Source: Chitinophaga pinensis
GTDB taxonomy: Bacteria > Bacteroidota > Bacteroidia > Flavobacteriales > Flavobacteriaceae
DNA: 15,017 bases
Assembly (NCBI GenBank): GCA_943324925.2
Contig: CALPNL020000028.1
Location: 1 to 15,017 of the forward strand
Direction: 5' to 3'
Both the position numbers and the translations under genes were made by a program. This document shows positions 6,801 through 13,981 of this stretch, in pieces (position 1 is the first letter of the stretch; each line of letters opens with the position of its first letter). Under the pieces are notes generated by a model, which saw only the letters and a program-made list of their open reading frames with translations, searched no databases and was not told the DNA's origin.

Positions 6801-7118
6801 ATGGATTTAAAAAAGACGAATGCTCCAGTAAATACAATTACTTACAATAAAAGTAAGATTGAAGAGCCAACAGGTAATGTATATGAAGCAATTACCATTA
6901 TGGCTAAAAGAGCGAATCAAATTAACTCTGAAATTAAAAAAGAATTGACTGAAAAGTTGGAGGAGTTTGCAACTTACAATGACAGTTTAGAAGAAGTTTT
7001 CGAAAATAAAGAACAAATTGAAGTTTCTAAATTTTACGAAAAATTACCTAAACCTCATGCGTTAGCGGTTCAAGAGTGGTTGGATGATAAAATCTACTAC
7101 AGAGAAACAAATAAATAA
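6801..7118 (+). CDS. rpoZ: RNA polymerase omega subunit
   Basis: Omega is the small subunit that helps fold and hold the beta' subunit of RNA polymerase. This 105-residue protein has the core signature of the family: AITIMAKRANQIN at about residues 30-42, matching the helix with A..iaxRAxqi. A Bacteroidota-type acidic C-terminal extension ends in LDDKIYYRE. It lies between bamD and coaBC with gaps of 10 and 6 bases. In many bacteria outside this phylum rpoZ sits with gmk, so this neighbourhood is phylum-specific. The sequence is divergent, so the call rests on the helix motif and the recalled flavobacterial gene order. Confidence 0.87.
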   Translation: MDLKKTNAPVNTITYNKSKIEEPTGNVYEAITIMAKRANQINSEIKKELTEKLEEFATYNDSLEEVFENKEQIEVSKFYEKLPKPHALAVQEWLDDKIYYRETNK

Positions 7119-7124
7119 AATACC

Positions 7125-8366
7125 ATGTCAGTTTTAAGTGGTAAAAAAATAGTACTAGGAATTTCTGGTGGAATTGCTGCTTATAAAACTGCTTCATTAG
7201 TTCGATTATTCATAAAAGCAGGTGCACATGTCCAAGTGATAATGACACCTGCTTCTAAGGATTTTATAACTCCGTTAACTTTATCAACGTTGTCAAAAAG
7301 GCCCGTTTTTTCTAGCTTTTACAAAGAAGAGGAAACGTTAGACTCCGAAGTTGATAATCCAAATCAAAACTTAGAATGGAACAATCACGTTGAAATTGGT
7401 CTTTGGGCTGATTTTATGATAATTGCTCCTGCTACTGCAAATACCTTGTCTAAAATGGCAAATGGAATTTGTGATAATTTGCTTATTGCCACTTATTTAT
7501 CTGCTAAATGTCCAGTATTTTTTGCGCCAGCAATGGATCTGGACATGTACAAACATCCTTCAACAATTGAGAGTTTTAATAAACTTAAATCTTTTGGAAA
7601 CACCATTATTCCTGCAGAATCCGGAGAATTAGCAAGTGGCCTTTCAGGCGAAGGCAGAATGGCAGAACCAGAAAATATTCTCGCATTTATAGAAAATAAA
7701 TTGAAATCGGAACTTCCTTTAAAAGGAAAGAAAATAGTTATTACCGCTGGTCCAACTTACGAAGCGATAGATCCTGTTCGATTCATTGGAAATCATTCCT
7801 CGGGTAAAATGGGTTACGATTTAGCTTTAAGTGCTGCTAATTATGGCGCTTCGGTGATATTAATTTCGGGACCAACTCATTTAACAATCAATCATGAATC
7901 CGTTCAGTTAATTAAAATAAATTCGGCCGAAGAAATGTACTTTCAGTGTCATAAATATTTTAATACTTCCGATGTTTTTATTGGAGCTGCCGCTGTAGCG
8001 GATTACAAACCTAAAAATCCATCAGTTCATAAAATAAAAAAGAACGAAGAATCGTTTGTTATTGAATTGGAAAAAACACAAGACATCTTAGAATCATTAG
8101 GTAATAGTAAAGAAAATCAATTATTAATTGGTTTTGCGCTTGAAACAGAAAATGAAATAGAAAATGCAAAGCTTAAAATTCAGAAAAAAAACTTAGATTT
8201 GATAGTTTTAAATTCTTTACAAGATAAAGGAGCAGGTTTTGGGGTAACAACTAATAAAGTAACTTTAATAGATAGAAATTTTAATATATTCCCAAAGGAA
8301 TTAAAATCTAAAGAAGAAGTTGCAAACGATATTTTAATTAAAATAATTGCTCATTATGAAGCTTAA
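7125..8366 (+). CDS. coaBC: Bifunctional phosphopantothenoylcysteine synthetase/decarboxylase CoaBC
   Basis: This enzyme makes 4'-phosphopantetheine for coenzyme A. CoaB joins cysteine to phosphopantothenate and CoaC decarboxylates the product with FMN. The N-terminal CoaC domain (about 1-190) shows GISGGIAAYK, H88 in NNHVEIG (the likely catalytic histidine), and APATANTLSKMANG. The C-terminal CoaB domain (about 200-413) shows ITAGPT, NHSSGKMG (N223) and AAVADYKP (K295). The length of 413 is normal. Two CoaC positions differ from E. coli Dfp: the PxMNxxM asparagine is D138 (PAMDLDM), and the cysteine of the ACG motif is S171 (LASGLSGEGRM). I believe similar variants occur across Bacteroidota, so the gene is probably functional. 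Its end overlaps the next gene by 11 bases. Confidence 0.97.
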   Translation: MSVLSGKKIVLGISGGIAAYKTASLVRLFIKAGAHVQVIMTPASKDFITPLTLSTLSKRPVFSSFYKEEETLDSEVDNPNQNLEWNNHVEIGLWADFMIIAPATANTLSKMANGICDNLLIATYLSAKCPVFFAPAMDLDMYKHPSTIESFNKLKSFGNTIIPAESGELASGLSGEGRMAEPENILAFIENKLKSELPLKGKKIVITAGPTYEAIDPVRFIGNHSSGKMGYDLALSAANYGASVILISGPTHLTINHESVQLIKINSAEEMYFQCHKYFNTSDVFIGAAAVADYKPKNPSVHKIKKNEESFVIELEKTQDILESLGNSKENQLLIGFALETENEIENAKLKIQKKNLDLIVLNSLQDKGAGFGVTTNKVTLIDRNFNIFPKELKSKEEVANDILIKIIAHYEA

Positions 8367-9246
8367 ATTATATAGTTTATTTCTATTATTTTTTTTTGGA
8401 TTTGTTCATGCCCAACAGTTAAATTGTACAGTAAATGTTAATGCTGATCAGATCACACTGACTAACAAACAAATTTTTAATACATTAGAAAAGTCCCTTT
8501 CTGATTTTATTAATAAAACAGATTGGACTGGAATATCTTATAAGCAAGAGGAAAAAATCAATTGTTCAATGTATATTACAGTGACTACTTATGATTCGAA
8601 TCAGTTTACAGCCACCATTCAAGTGCAATCTTCGCGACCAATTTACAATTCAACATATTCTTCACCAATATTGAATTTTAATGACAAGGATTTTTCATTT
8701 AAATACAATGAGTTTGAGAATTTAAATTTTAATCCTACCAATTTTGAATCTAATTTAGTTTCTGTTATTTCCTTTTATAGTTTTGTTATTATTGGAATGG
8801 ATGCTGATACCTTTTCAAAACAAGGAGGTAGTAAATATTTAGAAACTGCTCAAGACGTTGCTAATGTAGCAGTAACTGGTGGATATAAAGGGTGGGGACA
8901 AGCTGATGGAAATCAAAATCGATTTTTCTTAATTAACGACATGCTATCAAGTACTTTCTTTTCATTTAGAGAAGCGTTATATGAATATCATTTTGAGGGG
9001 CTGGACAATATGCATAACGATTTAAAATCAGCAAAACTTAAAATTAAAGATGCCATTTCAACACTTGGTAAAATTAATGATACTCGACCAAATGCTTTTA
9101 TTACCAGAGTTTTTTTTGACGCTAAATCTGATGAAATTGTTTCCGTTTTTTCTGCAGGACCCTCAATAGATACTAAAGAATTAATAGGAAAATTGAATAC
9201 TATTTCGCCGATTAATTCATCTAAATGGGCAGAAATTAAGTATTAA
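8356..9246 (+). CDS. DUF4835 family secreted protein (function unknown)
   Basis: This 296-residue protein has a clear type I signal peptide (KLKLYSLFLLFFFGF, likely cut after VHA at residue 19), so it is exported to the periplasm or beyond. The mature part has many beta strands followed by a helical C-terminal half, with motifs such as YLETAQDVANVA, GWGQADG and RFFLINDMLS. It matches what I recall of the DUF4835 family, which is common in Bacteroidota and usually lies beside coaBC and recN. I set the start at the ATG at 8356. An in-frame TTG at 8347 would put three extra residues before the signal peptide and lengthen the coaBC overlap. The 11-base overlap suggests translational coupling. No enzyme motif is visible. 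Confidence 0.85.
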   Translation: MKLKLYSLFLLFFFGFVHAQQLNCTVNVNADQITLTNKQIFNTLEKSLSDFINKTDWTGISYKQEEKINCSMYITVTTYDSNQFTATIQVQSSRPIYNSTYSSPILNFNDKDFSFKYNEFENLNFNPTNFESNLVSVISFYSFVIIGMDADTFSKQGGSKYLETAQDVANVAVTGGYKGWGQADGNQNRFFLINDMLSSTFFSFREALYEYHFEGLDNMHNDLKSAKLKIKDAISTLGKINDTRPNAFITRVFFDAKSDEIVSVFSAGPSIDTKELIGKLNTISPINSSKWAEIKY

Positions 9247-9276
9247 TATATTCAAAATTAATAAATAGTAATCTCA

Positions 9277-10929
9277 ATGCTGGCTTCACTTTCGATAAGT
9301 AATTTTGCTTTAATTGATAAATTAGGAATTGATTTTTCTGATGGTTTTTCAATTATTACTGGTGAAACTGGGGCCGGAAAATCGATATTACTTGGTGCTT
9401 TAGGATTAGTATTAGGAAAAAGAGCTGATTTAACATCACTAAAAAACAAAGAGGAAAAATGTGTTATCGAAGCGCATTTTAATATTGCAAACTATAATCT
9501 CCAACCTTTTTTTGAATCGAATGATTTGGATTATGAAGAAGAAACAATAATCCGTAGAGAAATATTGCCTTCTGGTAAATCCAGAGCTTTTATAAATGAC
9601 AGTCCGGTAAATCTTCAGGAATTACAAGAGCTAAGTGTATTTCTAATTGATATTCATTCCCAACATCAAACTCAAGAACTTTCCGAAGCGCTTTTCCAAT
9701 TTCAAATAATTGATGCAGTTGCTGAAAATCAAGAAAATATCAATCAGTATTCAGCAATTTTAAATTCATATAAAAAGGATAAATCACAACTTACAGCGCT
9801 AAATACCAAATTACACACACTATTAAAAGAGCAAGATTATAATACTTTTTTATTAGATGAATTGTTATCGGCTAAGTTGAAAGTGAATGAACAAGAGGAA
9901 TTAGAGCAAGTATATGAGCAACTAAATAATGTTGAATTCATTAAGGAGAATCTTGATAAATCAATGGCTCTAGCCAATGAAGAACAGTTTGGAGTTCTAC
10001 AAAATTTGAAGGAAATCAAAATTGCTTTACAGAAAACAATATCATTTTCGCCAGAATACCAATTGTTTTTTGAAAGAATTAGTAGTGTAACAATTGAATT
10101 TGATGATATTATAAATGATTTAAGTCAGCATGCTGAAAATTTATTTCACGATCCTGAAAGTTTAGAATTGGTGAATCAAAAGTTACAAAACATTTATAAT
10201 TTACAAAAGAAACACCAAGTAAATTCCGTTGCTGAACTTATAGAAATTCAAAATGATTTGGACAATAAAGTGGTTTCTGTTGTAGAATTAGAATTTGAGA
10301 TTAATAAATTAGTCACTAAAATTCAAGAAGCAACATCTGAGTTAGATTCTTTAGCGCTTTTAATTCGTACAAATAGATTGAAAGCAGTTCCAGTATTATC
10401 TGAGAAATTGATATTCATTTTAGGACAATTAGGAATGCCTAATGTGCGTTTTAATATGGAATTAAAAGAGACAGATCACTATTTTACAAATGGTAAAGAT
10501 GAATTGCAATTTTTGTTTTCTGCCAACAAAGGTTCTGATTTCGGTTTGTTAAAAAAGGTACCTTCAGGCGGTGAATTATCAAGAATAATGCTTGCTGTAA
10601 AAGCAATATTGGCACAATATTCTAGTTTGTCAACTATTATATTTGATGAAATAGATACTGGTGTTTCAGGAGAAATTGCTAATAAAATGGCTGCTATCAT
10701 GAAGGACATGAGTGGCAAAATGCAGGTTTTTTCAATTACGCATTTACCACAAATTGCCGCTAAAGGAAAAACGCATTACAAAGTTTTTAAATCAATTCAA
10801 GGAGATACAACTGTTTCAGAATTAAAATTGCTGTCACTTGAAGAAAGAATTGTGGAAATTGCAGAAATGTTATCTGGTAAAGACATTTCTGATTCTGCTT
10901 TAAATCACGCAAAAGCCTTATTAAATTAA
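9277..10929 (+). CDS. recN: DNA repair protein RecN
   Basis: RecN is an SMC-like ATPase that works on DNA double-strand breaks together with RecA. The 550 residues match the usual length. The order is Walker A GETGAGKS (29-36), a DIHSQHQTQEL segment, a long coiled-coil middle rich in Glu, Lys and Leu with a loop around the centre, the ABC signature SGGELS (430-435), Walker B IIFDEID (D457, E458) and a C-terminal switch histidine in THLPQIAAKG. All ATPase residues are intact. It begins 30 bases after the DUF4835 gene and is probably the last gene of the bamD operon. No SOS-type box was seen upstream. No strong terminator follows; only an AT-rich T run lies at 10932-10939. Confidence 0.97.
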   Translation: MLASLSISNFALIDKLGIDFSDGFSIITGETGAGKSILLGALGLVLGKRADLTSLKNKEEKCVIEAHFNIANYNLQPFFESNDLDYEEETIIRREILPSGKSRAFINDSPVNLQELQELSVFLIDIHSQHQTQELSEALFQFQIIDAVAENQENINQYSAILNSYKKDKSQLTALNTKLHTLLKEQDYNTFLLDELLSAKLKVNEQEELEQVYEQLNNVEFIKENLDKSMALANEEQFGVLQNLKEIKIALQKTISFSPEYQLFFERISSVTIEFDDIINDLSQHAENLFHDPESLELVNQKLQNIYNLQKKHQVNSVAELIEIQNDLDNKVVSVVELEFEINKLVTKIQEATSELDSLALLIRTNRLKAVPVLSEKLIFILGQLGMPNVRFNMELKETDHYFTNGKDELQFLFSANKGSDFGLLKKVPSGGELSRIMLAVKAILAQYSSLSTIIFDEIDTGVSGEIANKMAAIMKDMSGKMQVFSITHLPQIAAKGKTHYKVFKSIQGDTTVSELKLLSLEERIVEIAEMLSGKDISDSALNHAKALLN

Positions 10930-10938
10930 TTATTTTTT

Positions 10939-10946
10939 TAATTTTG
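10939..10946 (+). promoter_or_regulatory. Possible -7 box TAATTTTG before fabV
   Basis: TAATTTTG matches TAnnTTTG, 48 bases before the fabV ATG. No convincing TTTG or TTG lies 17-23 bases upstream, where recN still ends. A weaker 7/8 match (TTAATTTG, 10973-10980) lies closer to the gene. fabV could also be read through from recN. Confidence 0.4.
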
Positions 10947-10994
10947 CAATGCAATCAAAACAACGACTATTATTAATTTGAATAAAATAAAGAA

Positions 10995-12185
10995 ATGATT
11001 ATAGAACCAAGAATGAGAGGGTTTATTTGCTTAACAGCGCACCCAAAAGGATGTGAGCAAAGTGTAAAAAATCAAATAAACTATGTTAAATCAAAAGGAA
11101 CAATTGACGGAGCCAAAAAAGTATTAGTTATTGGCGCTTCTACAGGTTTTGGATTGGCATCAAGAATCACCAGTGCTTTTGGTTCTAATGCTTCTACAAT
11201 TGGTGTATTTTTTGAAAAACCACCTACAGAGGGAAAAACAGCTTCTCCAGGTTGGTATAATTCTGCTGCTTTTGAAAAATTAGCTGATGAATCTGGTTTG
11301 TATGCCAAAAGTATTAATGGTGACGCTTTTTCAAATGAAATAAAACAGCAAACTATTGAATTAATTAAAGCCGATTTAGGTCAAATAGATTTAGTGATAT
11401 ATAGTTTGGCTTCTCCAGTGAGGTTAAATCCAAATACTGGAATTCTTCACCGTTCTGTTTTAAAACCAATTGGAAATACATTTACAAATAAAACGGTTGA
11501 TTTTCATACAGGTAATGTTTCAGAAGTTTCAATAGAACCTGCTAATCAGGAAGATATAGATAATACTGTGGTTGTTATGGGTGGTGAAGATTGGCAAATG
11601 TGGATGAATGCTTTGAATCAGGCCGGTGTGTTAGCAAAAAATGCCCTGACTTTAGCTTATTCATACATCGGGCCAGAAGTTACTGAAGCAGTATACAGAA
11701 AAGGAACGATTGGTCGTGCAAAAGATCATTTAGAAGCTACTGCATTTGAAATCACTAAACAATTAGAAAGTGTCAACTGTAAAGCTTATGTTTCGGTAAA
11801 TAAGGCATTAGTGACTCAAGCAAGTTCAGCAATTCCAGTGATTCCATTGTATATTTCTTTATTATATAAAATAATGAAAGAAGAAGGAATACATGAAGGT
11901 TGTATCGAACAAATTCAACGTTTATTTCAAAATAGATTGTATACAGGTTCTGAGATTCCAACTGATGAGAAAGGAAGAATTAGAATTGATGATTGGGAAA
12001 TGAGAGACGATATCCAAGAAAAAGTAGCTAAGTTGTGGGAAGAAGCTACAACGGAATTATTACCAAGTATTGGAGATTTAAATGGGTATACAAGCGATTT
12101 TCATAATTTATTTGGTTTTGGATTTGATGGGGTAGATTATCAAGCTGATACTAATGAAATGGTTGGTATTTCAAGTATTTCCTAA
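10995..12185 (+). CDS. fabV: NADH-dependent enoyl-ACP reductase FabV / trans-2-enoyl-CoA reductase
   Basis: FabV reduces the double bond of enoyl-ACP (or enoyl-CoA) with NADH in the last step of each fatty-acid elongation round. The 396 residues are typical; FabV is longer than FabI. The N-terminus MIIEPRMRGFICLTAHPKGC and the dinucleotide motif GASTGFGLASR (47-57) are characteristic, as is YSLASPVR (136-143). The catalytic pair Y-x8-K is Y234 and K243 in YRKGTIGRAK, the spacing that separates FabV from FabI. The C-terminal part has DDWEMRDD-like acidic segments (near DWEMRDDIQ) and the LFGFGFDGVDY end. Close relatives prefer CoA substrates (TER of Treponema), so the carrier is not certain. 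A strong terminator follows. FabV enzymes are known for low sensitivity to triclosan in other bacteria. Confidence 0.95.
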   Translation: MIIEPRMRGFICLTAHPKGCEQSVKNQINYVKSKGTIDGAKKVLVIGASTGFGLASRITSAFGSNASTIGVFFEKPPTEGKTASPGWYNSAAFEKLADESGLYAKSINGDAFSNEIKQQTIELIKADLGQIDLVIYSLASPVRLNPNTGILHRSVLKPIGNTFTNKTVDFHTGNVSEVSIEPANQEDIDNTVVVMGGEDWQMWMNALNQAGVLAKNALTLAYSYIGPEVTEAVYRKGTIGRAKDHLEATAFEITKQLESVNCKAYVSVNKALVTQASSAIPVIPLYISLLYKIMKEEGIHEGCIEQIQRLFQNRLYTGSEIPTDEKGRIRIDDWEMRDDIQEKVAKLWEEATTELLPSIGDLNGYTSDFHNLFGFGFDGVDYQADTNEMVGISSIS

Positions 12186-12204
12186 TTACAATTAATATAA
12201 TATG

Positions 12205-12251
12205 CCACAAATACAAAGGTTGAGATGTATCCTTTGAATTTGTGGTTTTTT
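12205..12251 (+). terminator. Rho-independent terminator after fabV
   Basis: CCACAAAT-A-CAAAGG (12205-12219) pairs with CCTTTG-A-ATTTGTGG (12231-12245) to give a 14-bp stem with one A-A mismatch and an 11-base loop, followed by six T. It lies 20 bases after the fabV stop and isolates the next unit. Confidence 0.92.
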
Positions 12252-12272
12252 AATTTTTGAACACAATTGTAA

Positions 12273-12300
12273 TTGATTATCGTTATTAGAATTATATTTG
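12273..12300 (+). promoter_or_regulatory. Promoter of the glycosyltransferase-coaE unit
   Basis: TATATTTG (12293-12300) matches the -7 consensus. TTG at 12273-12275 gives a 17-base spacer, and TTG at 12267-12269 gives 23; both are allowed. The predicted start near 12307 leaves a leader of about 25 bases before the ATG at 12332. Confidence 0.65.
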
Positions 12301-12331
12301 TTAACAATTAAAATAAACAACCAAGATAAAA

Positions 12332-13330
12332 ATGTATTTTTCAATAATTATTCCTGTTTATAATCGTCCAGACGAGATTAAAGAGCTTTTAGATAGTTTA
12401 ATTCAAACAGACTATAAAGAAGATTTTGAGGTAGTGATTGTTGAGGACGGTTCAAGTTTGACTTGTGAAAATGTAATTGATACATTTAATAATAAATTAA
12501 ACATAGTTTATTTTACAAAAGAGAATACTGGTCCCGGAGATTCTAGGAATTTTGCTATGAAGAAAGCAAAAGGGGAGTATTTTTTAATTTTCGATTCCGA
12601 TTGTATTATTCCTAATAACTATTTATCAGAAGTATCAAAACAATTAAAAAACGAATATGTTGATTGTTTTGGTGGTCCCGATCGAGCGATGGCTAGTTTT
12701 TCAAACATTCAAAAAGCGATAGACTTCACTATGACTTCCTTTTTGACTACAGGTGGAATTCGCGGTGGATCTGAAAAAATTGATCGCTTTCAGCCACGTA
12801 GTTTTAATATGGGATTGTCTAAAAAAGCATTCGAAATTTCGAATGGATTTGGTAATATACATCCTGGTGAAGATCCAGATTTATCTATAAGATTGTGGAA
12901 ATTAGGTTTTGATACAAAGTTATTTTCAGATGCATTTGTATACCATAAAAGAAGAATTGATTGGGATAAATTTTATCTTCAGGTCAATAAATTTGGTAAA
13001 GCAAGACCAATTTTGAATAGTTGGTATCCAGAATACAATAAGATAACTTACTTTTTACCTTCTGTTTTTATCATTGGATTTTATTTTTCAATATTCTTAT
13101 TGATCTTCGCTCAAGATTCACTTCTTAAATTATACTTTATCTATTTTCTAATTTTATTTTTGGTTTCAACCTATAAATCAAAAAACTTTATTGTTGGTTA
13201 TTTTTCAGTTAAAGCAGCATGGAAACAGTTTTCAGGTTACGGTTTTGGGTTTTTAGAATCCTATTATAAAATCATTGTTTTAAAACAGCAGCCAGAACAA
13301 GCTTTTCCTGAATTATTCTATAAGAAATGA
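12332..13330 (+). CDS. Family 2 glycosyltransferase with C-terminal membrane segments
   Basis: This 332-residue enzyme transfers a sugar from a nucleotide-sugar donor at the cytoplasmic face of the membrane. The GT-A domain (about 1-235) has FSIIIPVYNR at the start, VEDGSS (D39), the metal-binding DSD motif at D88-D90 (IFDSDCIIP), and PGEDPDLSIRLW with E180-D181 in the position of the catalytic base. Two hydrophobic segments follow at about 241-260 and 265-281, so it is membrane-anchored. The donor and acceptor cannot be read from sequence; surface polysaccharide or glycolipid synthesis is the general guess. No other polysaccharide genes lie nearby. It overlaps coaE by four bases (ATGA), which implies coupled translation. 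A transcription terminator before it and its own promoter make it the first gene of its unit. Confidence 0.92.
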   Translation: MYFSIIIPVYNRPDEIKELLDSLIQTDYKEDFEVVIVEDGSSLTCENVIDTFNNKLNIVYFTKENTGPGDSRNFAMKKAKGEYFLIFDSDCIIPNNYLSEVSKQLKNEYVDCFGGPDRAMASFSNIQKAIDFTMTSFLTTGGIRGGSEKIDRFQPRSFNMGLSKKAFEISNGFGNIHPGEDPDLSIRLWKLGFDTKLFSDAFVYHKRRIDWDKFYLQVNKFGKARPILNSWYPEYNKITYFLPSVFIIGFYFSIFLLIFAQDSLLKLYFIYFLILFLVSTYKSKNFIVGYFSVKAAWKQFSGYGFGFLESYYKIIVLKQQPEQAFPELFYKK

Positions 13331-13911
13331 CAAAAATAATTGGATTAACTGGAGGAATAGGTAGTGGTAAAACAACTATTGCGAATCATTTAAAATCGCT
13401 GGGAATTCCCGTTTATAATTCTGATGAGCAGGCAAAGAAGGTCCTATATTTACCTGAAACTATAAAATCTTTAAAAGCAACTTTTGGTAATGGTATTTTT
13501 ACTGATGATATACTTGACAAGGATAAACTATCCAATCGCGTTTTTAATAATCCGGGAGATTTAAAATTACTTAATGAAATTATTCATCCAGCAGTTAAAA
13601 CTGATTTCAATAAATGGCTTTTAGTAAATAAAAATTCGCCACTAGTAATTAAAGAAGCAGCAATATTATTTGAAAGTGGAAGTTATAAAGATTGCGATGC
13701 TATAATTACCATTACTGCACCGCAAGATATTAGAATTCAAAGAGTAATTGCAAGAGATCATCTAACATATGAAAAGGTAATTTCGAGAATAAATAATCAA
13801 TGGACAGATGAGATGCGAAAAAACAATAGTGATTATGTTATTGAAAATCAAGATATTGAAAAAGCGTGTGCACAAACAGAAGATTATATTAAAATTTTAT
13901 TAAATTACTAA
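13327..13911 (+). CDS. coaE: Dephospho-CoA kinase CoaE
   Basis: CoaE phosphorylates the ribose 3'-hydroxyl of dephospho-CoA with ATP, the last step of coenzyme A synthesis. The 194 residues are normal for the family. The P-loop GLTGGIGSGKTT starts at residue 6, followed by PVYNSDEQAKKVL (the aspartate of the DxxA motif), HPAVKTDF, EAAILFESG and the lid region RVIARDHLTYEKVISRINNQ. All motifs are intact. The start ATG shares four bases with the glycosyltransferase stop. No clear terminator hairpin follows, and the histidine kinase begins 70 bases later. Confidence 0.97.
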   Translation: MTKIIGLTGGIGSGKTTIANHLKSLGIPVYNSDEQAKKVLYLPETIKSLKATFGNGIFTDDILDKDKLSNRVFNNPGDLKLLNEIIHPAVKTDFNKWLLVNKNSPLVIKEAAILFESGSYKDCDAIITITAPQDIRIQRVIARDHLTYEKVISRINNQWTDEMRKNNSDYVIENQDIEKACAQTEDYIKILLNY

Positions 13912-13969
13912 AAAAAGCTTAAATTGTTAATGTTTGGTTAATATATTAATAGAATAAATGTTAAAATAT

Positions 13970-13977
13970 TAAATTTG
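13970..13977 (+). promoter_or_regulatory. -7-like box TAAATTTG abutting the histidine kinase start
   Basis: TAAATTTG is an exact match to TAnnTTTG but ends only four bases before the ATG at 13982. A start about seven bases downstream would fall within the start codon. No TTTG lies at 17-23 bases upstream. It may be chance in AT-rich DNA, or may imply initiation at the next in-frame ATG (14018). Confidence 0.3.
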
Positions 13978-13981
13978 ATTG

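Noticed and set aside
8347..8355. TTG as the start of the DUF4835 gene
   Set aside because: The ATG at 8356 gives a standard signal peptide directly; the TTG adds three residues and has no supporting initiation signal.
9258..9449. Minus-strand open frame over the start of recN
   Set aside because: It overlaps the Walker A region of recN in antisense and its protein is compositionally odd, as expected of a shadow frame.
10479..10718. Minus-strand open frame over the ABC signature and Walker B of recN
   Set aside because: It is antisense to highly conserved ATPase motifs, and no independent evidence of coding was seen.
10924..10941. Possible terminator after recN
   Set aside because: A T run is present, but the only symmetry before it is AATTAATT-like and has no stable stem.
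11081..11308. Minus-strand open frame in fabV
   Set aside because: It is antisense to the conserved dinucleotide-binding region; the open frame follows from fabV codon use.
13938..13949. Palindrome TTAATATATTAA before the histidine kinase
   Set aside because: It is a low-complexity AT sequence with no GC pair and no T run; not convincing as terminator or operator.
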